Positions 1-8,313 of a DNA stretch of 64,000 nt are shown in pieces. The notes below the pieces were generated by a model. The model made no database searches. It saw nothing but the letters and a program-made list of their open reading frames with translations, and had not been told where the DNA came from. Numbering within the stretch: position 1 is the stretch's first letter; the number at the start of each line of letters is the position of its first letter. A program made the translations under genes and the position numbers. Origin of the DNA: Micropruina glycogenica (lineage in GTDB: Bacteria > Actinomycetota > Actinomycetes > Propionibacteriales > Propionibacteriaceae); contig NZ_LT985188.1 in the NCBI RefSeq assembly GCF_900289045.1, forward strand, positions 2,232,001-2,296,000. The letters run 5' to 3'.

Positions 1-1205
<1,205 letters not shown>

Positions 1206-1289
1206 TCAAAACCCTTTCTTTGCTGGGCACGGTGGCCCGAAGTTGTCGGATTCGGGGCCGGGACGTCGTCGCGGTGCCGTCTTCGGCCG

Positions 1290-1316
1290 TTCGCACTCTA
1301 CGGGTGAGAGTGCTAA
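1290..1316. promoter_or_regulatory. CIRCE operator (HrcA binding site), proximal copy
   Basis: TTCGCACTC-N9-GAGTGCTAA matches the CIRCE consensus TTAGCACTC-N9-GAGTGCTAA with one mismatch in the left arm. It sits upstream of groES, where HrcA represses the operon under normal temperature. Confidence 0.92.
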
Positions 1317-1334
1317 CTCGAATCTATCGCGGCG

Positions 1335-1361
1335 TTAGCACTCGTTCAACCCGAGTGCCAA
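1335..1361. promoter_or_regulatory. CIRCE operator (HrcA binding site), distal copy
   Basis: TTAGCACTC-N9-GAGTGCCAA has a perfect left arm and one mismatch in the right arm. It is a second operator 18 bases beyond the first, so the groE promoter carries tandem CIRCE elements. Confidence 0.92.
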
Positions 1362-1370
1362 CGATTCTGG

Positions 1371-1715
1371 TCAACTCAGCCAGCCGGCGACGAGTTGCCA
1401 GATCGCCCAGCCGGCGAGCACGGCCAGCGCCGCCAGGTAGGCCAGCACCAGGCGGGTGTCGCGCAGCAGGCACTTCGAGCGGGTGAGCCCGGCGCGGCGA
1501 GCCCGCCAATAGCCGGCGAAGCCCAGCCCGGCGAACACCAGCAGGGCGAACGGGCCGGCCAGCCAGCCGAGCAATGCCACGGTGGCGAAGATGCACAACT
1601 TCAGCGGGTCGAACGCCGGCGCCTCGGCGGCGTCGTCCGTCCCCGACCGGGCAGCCACCTGCTCCGAGGGGCTGGGACCGCCCGCGATGCGGCGGGCGTC
1701 GTCCACGCCGCTCAC
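1371..1715 (-). CDS. Small two- to three-TM membrane protein, last gene of the radical SAM operon
   Basis: A 114-residue protein of unknown function. I chose the GTG at 1713-1715 because it overlaps the stop of the upstream radical SAM gene in a GTGA arrangement; a longer frame continues upstream but only as a shadow of that gene. The N-terminal ~38 residues are polar and Ala/Asp rich. They are followed by hydrophobic stretches (LCIFATVALLGWLAGPFALL and VFAGLGFAGYW, possibly one hairpin), a basic loop, and a last helix (LVLAYLAALAVLAGWAIW). Translational coupling suggests it works with the radical SAM protein, perhaps as a membrane partner; that is inference. Confidence 0.7.
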   Translation of the reverse strand: MSGVDDARRIAGGPSPSEQVAARSGTDDAAEAPAFDPLKLCIFATVALLGWLAGPFALLVFAGLGFAGYWRARRAGLTRSKCLLRDTRLVLAYLAALAVLAGWAIWQLVAGWLS

Positions 1716-3307
1716 GAGCCGGCCCGGCTCGTCTCGACCAGCCGCAGTTCGCGGCGGGTGGTGGCGGTGCTGAGTCGCTGATCGGCCAGTTGCGGCCACG
1801 CCTGCACCGCGCAGAAGGGTGCGCACTGGTGGGCATCGGCTGCGCTCTTGGTGCCCACGTGCACGCAGCACTGGGTGAGCCGCTCTTCGATCATGGTCGA
1901 GATGTCCATGAACGGTTTCACGGTGATGCGCACCACCCGCTCGGCGAGCAGGCGGCGCAGCCGGTTCTGCTGGCCGGGCAGTTTGCCGGCCGCCAGCGTG
2001 GTGAGGGTGCCGATGCCCAGGTCGCACTGGGTGCAGATGTTCTGCCACAGCTGCGCGGTGCGTGGGTGCGACAGCGACGACACCTCGCTCATCAGGTCGA
2101 GCAGCGAGGTGCGCATCAGCTCCCTGAGTTGTGCGGGCAGCTCGTGGTCGGCGATGCGGTTGGCCAGGGCGTCGGGGTCGAGTTCGAGCCAGGCGAGCAG
2201 TTGGTCGTGGCCCACCAGCGCGCACAGCGACCGCCAGACCCCGGCGTCGTCCTTGAGCAGGTAGCCCACCGACGCGCAGTGCGGGTGCGAGCACGGCAGG
2301 GCGGTCAGGTCGTGCCAGGCCACCACCCCGCCGGTCTGTTCTTCGAGCCGAGCCAGCACGCCGGTGTGGGTGAGCCGGTTCACCGGGTCGATGCCGTGGC
2401 CACGGCCCGAGCCGAACACCGTCTGCAGCGCCACCCCACCGACGAACGGCGTCTCGAGCGCCCGCAACACCACCGCGCCGATGTCGCCGTCGTTGACCCC
2501 CAGGGCCGCGGTCATGGTCAGGGTGGTGAACACTCCGGCCTGCGACAGCCGGGCGATGGCGGCCTCTTTGAAACGGGTCAGGTCGCCACCTCGGTGATGG
2601 ATGGACGCCTGCGGCGACGGCCCGTCGTACTGCAGGTACACCTCGACCCGCGACCGGTGCTTGTGCAGCAGGGCGACCAGGTCGTCGTCCGAGGCGATCA
2701 GCAGGCCGTTGGTGTTCACCATGATGCGCACGATCGGCCGCGCCACCAGCTCGTCGAGCAGCTCGGCCAGGTGCGGGTAGAGCGTCGGCTCACCGCCCGA
2801 CAGCATCAGCACGTCGAGCCGGTTCTGCTCGCGGCTGAGCCGGGTGTCGACGTTGGCCAGAATGTCGGCCAGCGGCGCAACGCCCTTCAACGTGGGGCCC
2901 GACGAGGTGAAACAGGTCGGGCAGCGCAGGTTGCAGTGCTCGATCACGTCTTGCAACAAGATGCAGGTGTGCTGGGTCTGCAGCGGCGGCAGGCCGTAGG
3001 CGTAGGCCTGCGGCACCTGGCGAAAGTTCGTCGGGTCGTCGGGGGTGTGCCGTTTGGTGGGCGCCTGCCACTTTTCGAGGTAGCGCAGAATCTGCGGGTC
3101 TTCGTCGTACAGGGTGGTGACGACGCCGTGGTCGGGGCAGGCGCGCTGCAACCAGACGCGGTCGTCGCGTTCGAGCAGTTGGCCCGACAGCCTGCGCACC
3201 TGCGCCAACGGCGGGTTCGACTCGTGGCACAGCGGGCAGAACGCCGTGACGTAGCGGTGAATGCGGTCGCCGCGCAGCGGCTGGCCGGGGCCCAGGGTGG
3301 CCTTCAT
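1712..3307 (-). CDS. Radical SAM protein of the Tes (tetraether lipid synthase)-like family
   Basis: 531 residues. The start at 3307 overlaps the previous gene's stop (ATGA) and gives a clean N-terminus. In order: an N-terminal zinc-ribbon-like pair (C24-P-L-C27, C57-PDHG), the segment QHTC at 112-115, the radical SAM cluster motif CNLRCPTC (C125, C129, C132), LSGGEPT near 173, and a C-terminal cysteine block (C480-C481, C495-APF-C499). This combination (CPLC / CPDHG / QHTC followed by CNLxCPxCF / CC...PFC) is what I recall of the MJ0619-type radical SAM enzymes. Some of these, named Tes, join two lipid tails through C-C bonds to make membrane-spanning lipids. The neighbours are membrane proteins, one of them Lgt-like, which fits a lipid substrate. 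The exact reaction here is not known. Confidence 0.75.
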   Translation of the reverse strand: MKATLGPGQPLRGDRIHRYVTAFCPLCHESNPPLAQVRRLSGQLLERDDRVWLQRACPDHGVVTTLYDEDPQILRYLEKWQAPTKRHTPDDPTNFRQVPQAYAYGLPPLQTQHTCILLQDVIEHCNLRCPTCFTSSGPTLKGVAPLADILANVDTRLSREQNRLDVLMLSGGEPTLYPHLAELLDELVARPIVRIMVNTNGLLIASDDDLVALLHKHRSRVEVYLQYDGPSPQASIHHRGGDLTRFKEAAIARLSQAGVFTTLTMTAALGVNDGDIGAVVLRALETPFVGGVALQTVFGSGRGHGIDPVNRLTHTGVLARLEEQTGGVVAWHDLTALPCSHPHCASVGYLLKDDAGVWRSLCALVGHDQLLAWLELDPDALANRIADHELPAQLRELMRTSLLDLMSEVSSLSHPRTAQLWQNICTQCDLGIGTLTTLAAGKLPGQQNRLRRLLAERVVRITVKPFMDISTMIEERLTQCCVHVGTKSAADAHQCAPFCAVQAWPQLADQRLSTATTRRELRLVETSRAGS

Positions 3308-3681
3308 CGGATCACGCCGAACACCAGGCCGAAGCACAATCCGGCGAGAATGACCAGCACCGCCCCGATGGCCAGCAGCAGGCCCGCGCCGAGGCGCGAG
3401 GTGCTGGGGCGCACCGCGAACACGATGGCGACGACGATGTACGCCACCAGCAGACCGACGGCGAGCCCGAAGCCGACGTCGCCGTTGACGCGGGTGACGA
3501 AGGCCAGGAAGGTCCAGCCCCCGCCCAGCAACACGATGACGCCGATCACCAGACCCAGCAGCAGCGACCCGCCCGAGGTGTTGGGTGTCGGTGGCATCTG
3601 CCAGGGCTGGCCGGGCGGTGGTTGCGACGGCCACCGACCGTCGGACCGGTCGCCCGGCGGCACGAAGTCGGGCCCGCTCAT
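3304..3681 (-). CDS. Three-TM membrane protein with proline-rich N-terminus
   Basis: 125 residues from the ATG at 3681; an ATG 18 bases upstream (3699) is also possible. Residues 1-35 are hydrophilic and rich in Pro, Gly and Gln (PSQPPPGQPWQMPPTP). They are followed by three hydrophobic segments (LLLGLVIGVIVLLGGGW, FGLAVGLLVAYIVVAIVF, LLLAIGAVLVILAGLCF). Its stop overlaps the start of the radical SAM gene by the ATGA arrangement, so the two are translated together. No family recognised; a membrane partner of the neighbouring enzyme is a reasonable guess. Confidence 0.72.
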   Translation of the reverse strand: MSGPDFVPPGDRSDGRWPSQPPPGQPWQMPPTPNTSGGSLLLGLVIGVIVLLGGGWTFLAFVTRVNGDVGFGLAVGLLVAYIVVAIVFAVRPSTSRLGAGLLLAIGAVLVILAGLCFGLVFGVIR

Positions 3682-3739
3682 CGACCAATAGTGACCCATG
3701 CGGGGCGCACAGCGAAGCACCCAGCGGCTTTCTTTTCGG

Positions 3740-4498
3740 TCAGGCGGGCGTGGCGGCGGGGCGCCGGGCCGATCGGACGACGCGAACCACCGACCGGATC
3801 AGCAGCGGCGAGACGGCCAGTAGAAACCACTGCGGGCCACTGAGCCCGAGCCACAGCTCGTGATTGCCCCGCACGAACTCGACCGAGAACCGAAACAGGG
3901 CGTAGGCCGCCACGTAGAGCCGAAACAGCGCGCCGGGCGCCAGCCGCGCACGCCAACGCAGCAGCAGGACGAAGGCCACGAGCTGAAAGGCGATCTCGTA
4001 GGCGAACGACGGGTGCAGGCCGACGTCTGCGACCCCGCCCAGGCGCAGGGCCTGTTCGGGGGTGAGCACCATGCCCCAGTCGCCCCCGGTCGAGGTGCCG
4101 GGATTCTCGGTGAGCAGGCAGCCCACCCGTCCGATGGCCACGGCCAGCGCCACGGCCGGGGCGAAGAGCTCGCCGGTGTCGGCGCGGTAACCGGTCAGCC
4201 GCTTGCCCAGCCAGACCCCGAACCAGGCGCCGACCAGGCCGGCCAGAATGCTGCGGTTGCCCTCGACCCACCACTGCGCCAGCGACGGGTAGCCGCTCGG
4301 CCCGGCCTGTGGCCAGGTGAGCACCCGGGCACCGATGGCGCCGAACGCCACAGCCATGCCGGCCAAGACCCACAGCCGGTCGTCACGCAGGCGGAGCCGG
4401 CGCTTCTCGAGCCCGTACCAGATCAGCGCGGCCAGCAGGCCGAGCCCCACCCAGAGCCCGTGTACCAAGTCGTTGCCGGGGTACGGCAGCGCGATCAT
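3740..4498 (-). CDS. Prolipoprotein diacylglyceryl transferase (Lgt)-like membrane protein
   Basis: 252 residues with about seven hydrophobic segments. It shows degenerate Lgt landmarks: GRVGCLLTEN (Lgt has GRxGNFxNxE), HPSFAYE (Lgt HPxxLYE), and FRFSVEFVRG near the end (Lgt R..EFxR). True Lgt moves a diacylglyceryl group from phosphatidylglycerol to a lipoprotein cysteine. Here the asparagines of the signature are replaced and the protein is short, so a paralogue with a different acceptor or lipid is more likely than the housekeeping enzyme. It is the first gene of a four-gene operon with the Tes-like radical SAM protein, which points to membrane-lipid chemistry. Confidence 0.75.
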   Translation of the reverse strand: MIALPYPGNDLVHGLWVGLGLLAALIWYGLEKRRLRLRDDRLWVLAGMAVAFGAIGARVLTWPQAGPSGYPSLAQWWVEGNRSILAGLVGAWFGVWLGKRLTGYRADTGELFAPAVALAVAIGRVGCLLTENPGTSTGGDWGMVLTPEQALRLGGVADVGLHPSFAYEIAFQLVAFVLLLRWRARLAPGALFRLYVAAYALFRFSVEFVRGNHELWLGLSGPQWFLLAVSPLLIRSVVRVVRSARRPAATPA

Positions 4499-4556
4499 GC
4501 GGTGAGCCTACGCGAGCCCACCGGCCGACCCGCGGCAGTGGGGCCGGGAGCCGTGC

Positions 4557-4985
4557 TCAGGCCGCCGCGGAGGTCGTGACCGACTGGGCCAGTTCGCCGA
4601 CGCCGCGAACGACGGCCGCTTCGGTGTTGCGCAGCCGTCCGCGCGCCTCGACGGGCGTGCGGGCCACCGCGGCAGCACCCAGCGTGGTCAGGGCCTGCCG
4701 GTGCCATCCTTCGGGCAGGCGGTGCAGGTAGCCCGTCAGTGTCAGCAGAAACTGCAGCCGGCGCGCGGGAGTCAGCAGGTGCAGCGACGAGCCGGTGCGG
4801 GCCTGGTTCAGCCGGCCGAGCGCCAGGGCCAGGTGCCGGGCGGCATCGTCGGCCCGATCGTGGGTGGCCAGCAGCACGAACGCGTCGCGCAGTTCGATGG
4901 GCAACATGACGAGCAGCCCCTGCTCGTCGGCGGTGAGCTCCCCAGTGGCGCTCTCGATCATCTCCAGATGATATTTGTCTGTCAT
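4557..4985 (-). CDS. Hypothetical soluble protein, 142 residues
   Basis: No family recognised. The protein starts MTDKYHLEMIESATGELTADEQ and is predicted to be mostly alpha-helical, with Leu/Ala/Arg-rich helices (ADDAARHLALALGRLNQ, LQFLLTLTGYLHRL) and no membrane segment or signal peptide. It stands alone, 58 bases from the Lgt-like gene and divergent from the MarR gene at 5149, so it could share a control region with that regulator. Confidence 0.6.
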   Translation of the reverse strand: MTDKYHLEMIESATGELTADEQGLLVMLPIELRDAFVLLATHDRADDAARHLALALGRLNQARTGSSLHLLTPARRLQFLLTLTGYLHRLPEGWHRQALTTLGAAAVARTPVEARGRLRNTEAAVVRGVGELAQSVTTSAAA

Positions 4986-5108
4986 ACCAATAAGGCTAGC
5001 GCGCCCCAGAAGTGAAACTCATCAGATAGTTGAATTCTCAGCTATCTGCGAGCGAACTCTCAGCAAACCGCCAGCATCAGCCGGCGGCCACCCTGTGCGC
5101 ACAACGGC

Positions 5109-5149
5109 TTGATGGTCAAATGGTTTAACGATCTGGCATACTGGGCGTG
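5109..5149 (+). promoter_or_regulatory. Possible promoter/operator for the marR-MFS operon, perhaps leaderless
   Basis: A -10-like CATACT at 5137-5142 ends 6 bases before the GTG start at 5149, the spacing expected of a leaderless actinobacterial transcript. The AT-rich stretch before it (TGGTCAAATGGTTTAAC) contains a weak dyad that could be the MarR operator. No ribosome binding site is visible upstream of the start. Confidence 0.3.
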
Positions 5150-5640
5150 TGGAAGAACTCGATCGCGCCCGCCTGTTGCGCACGCTGGCCACCCTGGTTC
5201 GTGACGTCGGGTGGTCGTCCGAGCGCGTCGGGCACAGCTTCGCGTCCAGCCAGGGCCTGCACCCCACCGACTTTCGCGCGCTCACCGCGATCTATGCCGC
5301 CGACCTGGCCGGCTCGCCGCTCACCGTGCGCGAACTGGCCGCCCAACTCGACCTCACGCCCGCGGCGATCACCTACGCCGTCGACCGGCTGACCGAGGCC
5401 GGGCACGTGTGGCGCGAGCGCGGCACCCGCGATCGCAGGACGGTGGTGCTGCGTTTCGGCGAGCACGGGCACCGGGTGGCGCGCGACTTCTTCACTCCCC
5501 TCGGCCACCTGCATGCCGACGCGCTGGCCGACTTCTCCGACGCCGACCTCGACGCCTGTGCGCGCGTGTTGGGCGTGGTCAACGCGGCTTTGGAGCGGTT
5601 CGACCGCGAGTTGCGCGAAGCCGAGGAGCCGAACCGATGA
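5149..5640 (+). CDS. MarR-family transcriptional regulator
   Basis: 163 residues. The winged-helix core is clear: LTVRELAAQLDLTPAAITYAVDRLTEAGHV (helix-turn-helix, residues about 62-92), then the wing ERGTRDRRTVVLRF. Such proteins bind as dimers to operators near their own genes and usually release on binding a toxic small molecule. The start is a GTG. The stop overlaps the ATG of the exporter (ATGA), so regulator and transporter form one coupled unit, the usual arrangement for MarR-controlled drug efflux. Confidence 0.92.
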   Translation: MEELDRARLLRTLATLVRDVGWSSERVGHSFASSQGLHPTDFRALTAIYAADLAGSPLTVRELAAQLDLTPAAITYAVDRLTEAGHVWRERGTRDRRTVVLRFGEHGHRVARDFFTPLGHLHADALADFSDADLDACARVLGVVNAALERFDRELREAEEPNR

Positions 5641-8285
5641 GCGCCCGCCGTCCACGCTGGGCACTCGCCATGGGGCTCTACCTGCTGGGCATCTTCATGG
5701 GCGCGATCGACACCGGCATCGTCACCCCGGCCCGCACGATCATCAGCGACGACCTGGGCGTCAGCGAGCAACTCGGCATCTGGATGATCACCATCTACAC
5801 GCTGTCGTACGCGGCAGCGATTCCGGTGTTGGGCAAGCTGGCCGATCGGCTGGGCCGCAAGCCTGTGTACCTGTTCGCGATCGCGCTGTTCGGTGTCGGG
5901 TCGCTGCTGTGCGGGCTCGCGCAGGACGTGGGCAGCTTCGGCATGCTGATCGCCGCCCGTGCCATTCAGGCCATCGGCGGCGGCGGCATTCTGCCGATCG
6001 CTACGGCCGAGATCGGCACCGAGGTGCCCGAAGAACGCCGAGGTCTGGCGTTGGGCCTGGTGGGGGCCGTGTTCGGCATCGCGAACCTGCTGGGGGCGTC
6101 GGCAGGAAGCCTGATTCTCGACATCGCCGGTTCGCACGACTGGCAGTGGATCTTCTACGTCAACGTGCCGATCGCCGCGCTGATCGTGATCGCCGGCTGG
6201 GCGTTGCTGCCGAACCACCGCGAAACCACCGTGGCACCGCTCGACCTGATCGGCACCGCGCTGCTGGTGGCCATGATCATGAGCCTGCTGTACGGCCTCA
6301 CCAACATCGACTTCTTCGACCTCGCCGCCAGCCTCACCTCGATCGACGTCTACCCCTATCTGCTCGCCTTCGTGGTGCTGCTGCCGCTGTTCGTGCTGGC
6401 CGAACGCCGGGCCGCCGACCCGGTGCTCAACCTCGGCTACTTCACCCAGGCACCCATAGCGCTCACCCTGGCGGCGTCGTTTCTGTCGGGGTTCATTCTG
6501 ATGGGCGTGGTGTTCGTGCCGCAGTTGGCCGAGAACGCGCTGCAGTTGCCCAGCGGGTCGGGCGGCTACCTGGTGATCATTCTGGGCCTGGCCTCGGGCG
6601 TGGGCGCTCCGCTGTCCGGACGGCTGACCGACCAGTTCGGCCCCAAACTGGTGCTGGCCGTCGGCGCCTCGATCTCGGCGTTGGCCGCCGTGGGCGTGAT
6701 CGCGTGGGTGATTCCGTCCCCCGGGTACCCGAGCGTGATCGTCACCCTGATTCTGATCGGTCTGGGCCTGGGATTCGTGATTGGTTCACCGCTCAACTAC
6801 CTGATGTTGCGGCTCACCCCGGCCAAACAATCGAACTCAGCGCTGGGCACCCTGTCGCTGGTGCGCTCGATCGGCACCACACTCGCCCCGGTGATCATGG
6901 TCGGCTTTCTGGCCCACGCCGGCGGGCTGGTGCAGGACCGGCTGACCGCCCAACTGCCGAGCACGATCAAGGCACCCGAGCTGCCGTACGCGGCCACCCT
7001 GCAGGCCACGTTCGACACGTGGAAGGCCGACGACCGGTTCGCCGAAGCGCTGAAGGGTGTCGAGTTTCCTGACCTGAGCGGCAAGACCACCATTGCGGTG
7101 AACACCGACGGGGGCGGCACCCTGCCCGATGAGCTGGTGACGCTGCTGAAGAACGCCGACGTCACCACCATCGTCGCCGACACCAAGACGGTGGCCAAGC
7201 ACATGTTCGACGAGCGCACGCCGTCGGTGATCGCCGACATTCAGGGCGGTGTCGAGACCGGCATCGACCAGTTGGGCACCGTCGACGGCAAGCTGAAGAA
7301 GACGCGCACCAAGATGACGAAGACCATCGACGAGATGGCCGAAGGTCTCGACTCGATGCGCACAGGGCTGGCCAAGCTGGACAAGACGGTTGCCTCGATG
7401 GGCAAGGGCATCGACGGCATGACCACGGGCATCGCGGGGCAGACCAAGGGCATCGATGGCATGACCAAGGCCATCGCGGGCATGACCAAGGGCATCGCCG
7501 GGCAGACCAAGGGCGTCAACGGCATGACCAAGGCCATCAAGGGAATCGACCAGGGCATCGCCGGGGTGAGCAAGCCGCTGGCCGGTATCGATGCGGGTAT
7601 CGCCGGCCTGACCAGCGCCATCACGGGGCAACAACAGGCGCTGGCGAAGCTCGAAGCGGCGGGCGACCCTGCGCTGCAGCCGCAGATCGACGCGTTGAAG
7701 GCGTCCATCGCGGCCAACGAGGCCAAGCTCGCCGAGCTGCAGGAGCAACGCAAGCCGCTGGCGGCCGAGCTGGCGTCGCTGAAGCAGCAGCGCAGCACGT
7801 TGGTGACCAAGCGTGCTGCGCTGGTGAAGGCGCGAGCCACCCTGACCGCACAGCGTGACGCCACGGTCGCGAAGCGAGCCAAGCTGAGCGCCGCGCGTGC
7901 CAAGCTCGTCGCCGAGCGCGCCAAGCTGATCAAGGCCCGTGACGGGGTGCTGCAGGCGCGCACGAAGCTGGCCGCCGAGCGGGCCGAGCTGGCCGACGCG
8001 CGCAAACAGTTGGTGCAGGCCCGAGCCGACATCGACGACGCGCGCATCGACGTGGCCGAGACCGTCCGCGAACTCACGGTGCTCGACAAGGCCGTGCCCG
8101 GCGCTTTCGACCAAGCGCTGACCGACTACCTGGCCCAGATCGACGCCCTGGCACCCGAGCTGAAGCAGACCTTTCAGAGCACGCTCAACGAGGGCTTCCG
8201 CGACCTGTACCTGCTCGACGGCGCGGCCTGCCTGTTGCTGCTCGGCCTGCTCCCGCTGATCAAGCTGCCGGCCGACGCCCCCTGA
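5637..8285 (+). CDS. DHA2-type (14-TM) MFS efflux transporter with a large repeat and coiled-coil insertion before the last TM
   Basis: 882 residues against about 500 for the family. Residues ~10-430 look like a normal drug:proton antiporter: GAIDTGIVTPA in TM1, LGKLADRLGRKPVYL (motif A) after TM2, thirteen hydrophobic helices. Residues ~431-855 are hydrophilic. They comprise a possible mixed domain (431-540), then near-identical short repeats of the type GIDGMTKAIAGMTKGIAGQTKG (about 590-660), then a long Lys/Arg/Glu/Ala coiled coil (about 665-810). The protein ends with one hydrophobic helix (DGAACLLLLGLLPLIKL, from 860) as TM14. Topology places the insertion outside the membrane, in the position of the short TM13-TM14 loop. 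It could bridge the cell wall or bind a periplasmic partner; function unknown. Confidence 0.88.
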   Translation: MSARRPRWALAMGLYLLGIFMGAIDTGIVTPARTIISDDLGVSEQLGIWMITIYTLSYAAAIPVLGKLADRLGRKPVYLFAIALFGVGSLLCGLAQDVGSFGMLIAARAIQAIGGGGILPIATAEIGTEVPEERRGLALGLVGAVFGIANLLGASAGSLILDIAGSHDWQWIFYVNVPIAALIVIAGWALLPNHRETTVAPLDLIGTALLVAMIMSLLYGLTNIDFFDLAASLTSIDVYPYLLAFVVLLPLFVLAERRAADPVLNLGYFTQAPIALTLAASFLSGFILMGVVFVPQLAENALQLPSGSGGYLVIILGLASGVGAPLSGRLTDQFGPKLVLAVGASISALAAVGVIAWVIPSPGYPSVIVTLILIGLGLGFVIGSPLNYLMLRLTPAKQSNSALGTLSLVRSIGTTLAPVIMVGFLAHAGGLVQDRLTAQLPSTIKAPELPYAATLQATFDTWKADDRFAEALKGVEFPDLSGKTTIAVNTDGGGTLPDELVTLLKNADVTTIVADTKTVAKHMFDERTPSVIADIQGGVETGIDQLGTVDGKLKKTRTKMTKTIDEMAEGLDSMRTGLAKLDKTVASMGKGIDGMTTGIAGQTKGIDGMTKAIAGMTKGIAGQTKGVNGMTKAIKGIDQGIAGVSKPLAGIDAGIAGLTSAITGQQQALAKLEAAGDPALQPQIDALKASIAANEAKLAELQEQRKPLAAELASLKQQRSTLVTKRAALVKARATLTAQRDATVAKRAKLSAARAKLVAERAKLIKARDGVLQARTKLAAERAELADARKQLVQARADIDDARIDVAETVRELTVLDKAVPGAFDQALTDYLAQIDALAPELKQTFQSTLNEGFRDLYLLDGAACLLLLGLLPLIKLPADAP

Positions 8286-8313
8286 GGGCGATCCGCCGTC
8301 ACCTCTCGCCGGC

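Noticed and set aside
1574-3691. A 705-codon open frame on the plus strand across the radical SAM gene
   Set aside because: It is antisense to a gene with clear cysteine motifs, is His/Arg/Gln rich without any domain, and matches the shadow frames typical of high-GC DNA.
7400-7620. Possible tandem DNA repeat array
   Set aside because: The repetition reflects the coding repeats of the MFS insertion (GMTKGIAGQTKG-type); it is not a separate DNA element.
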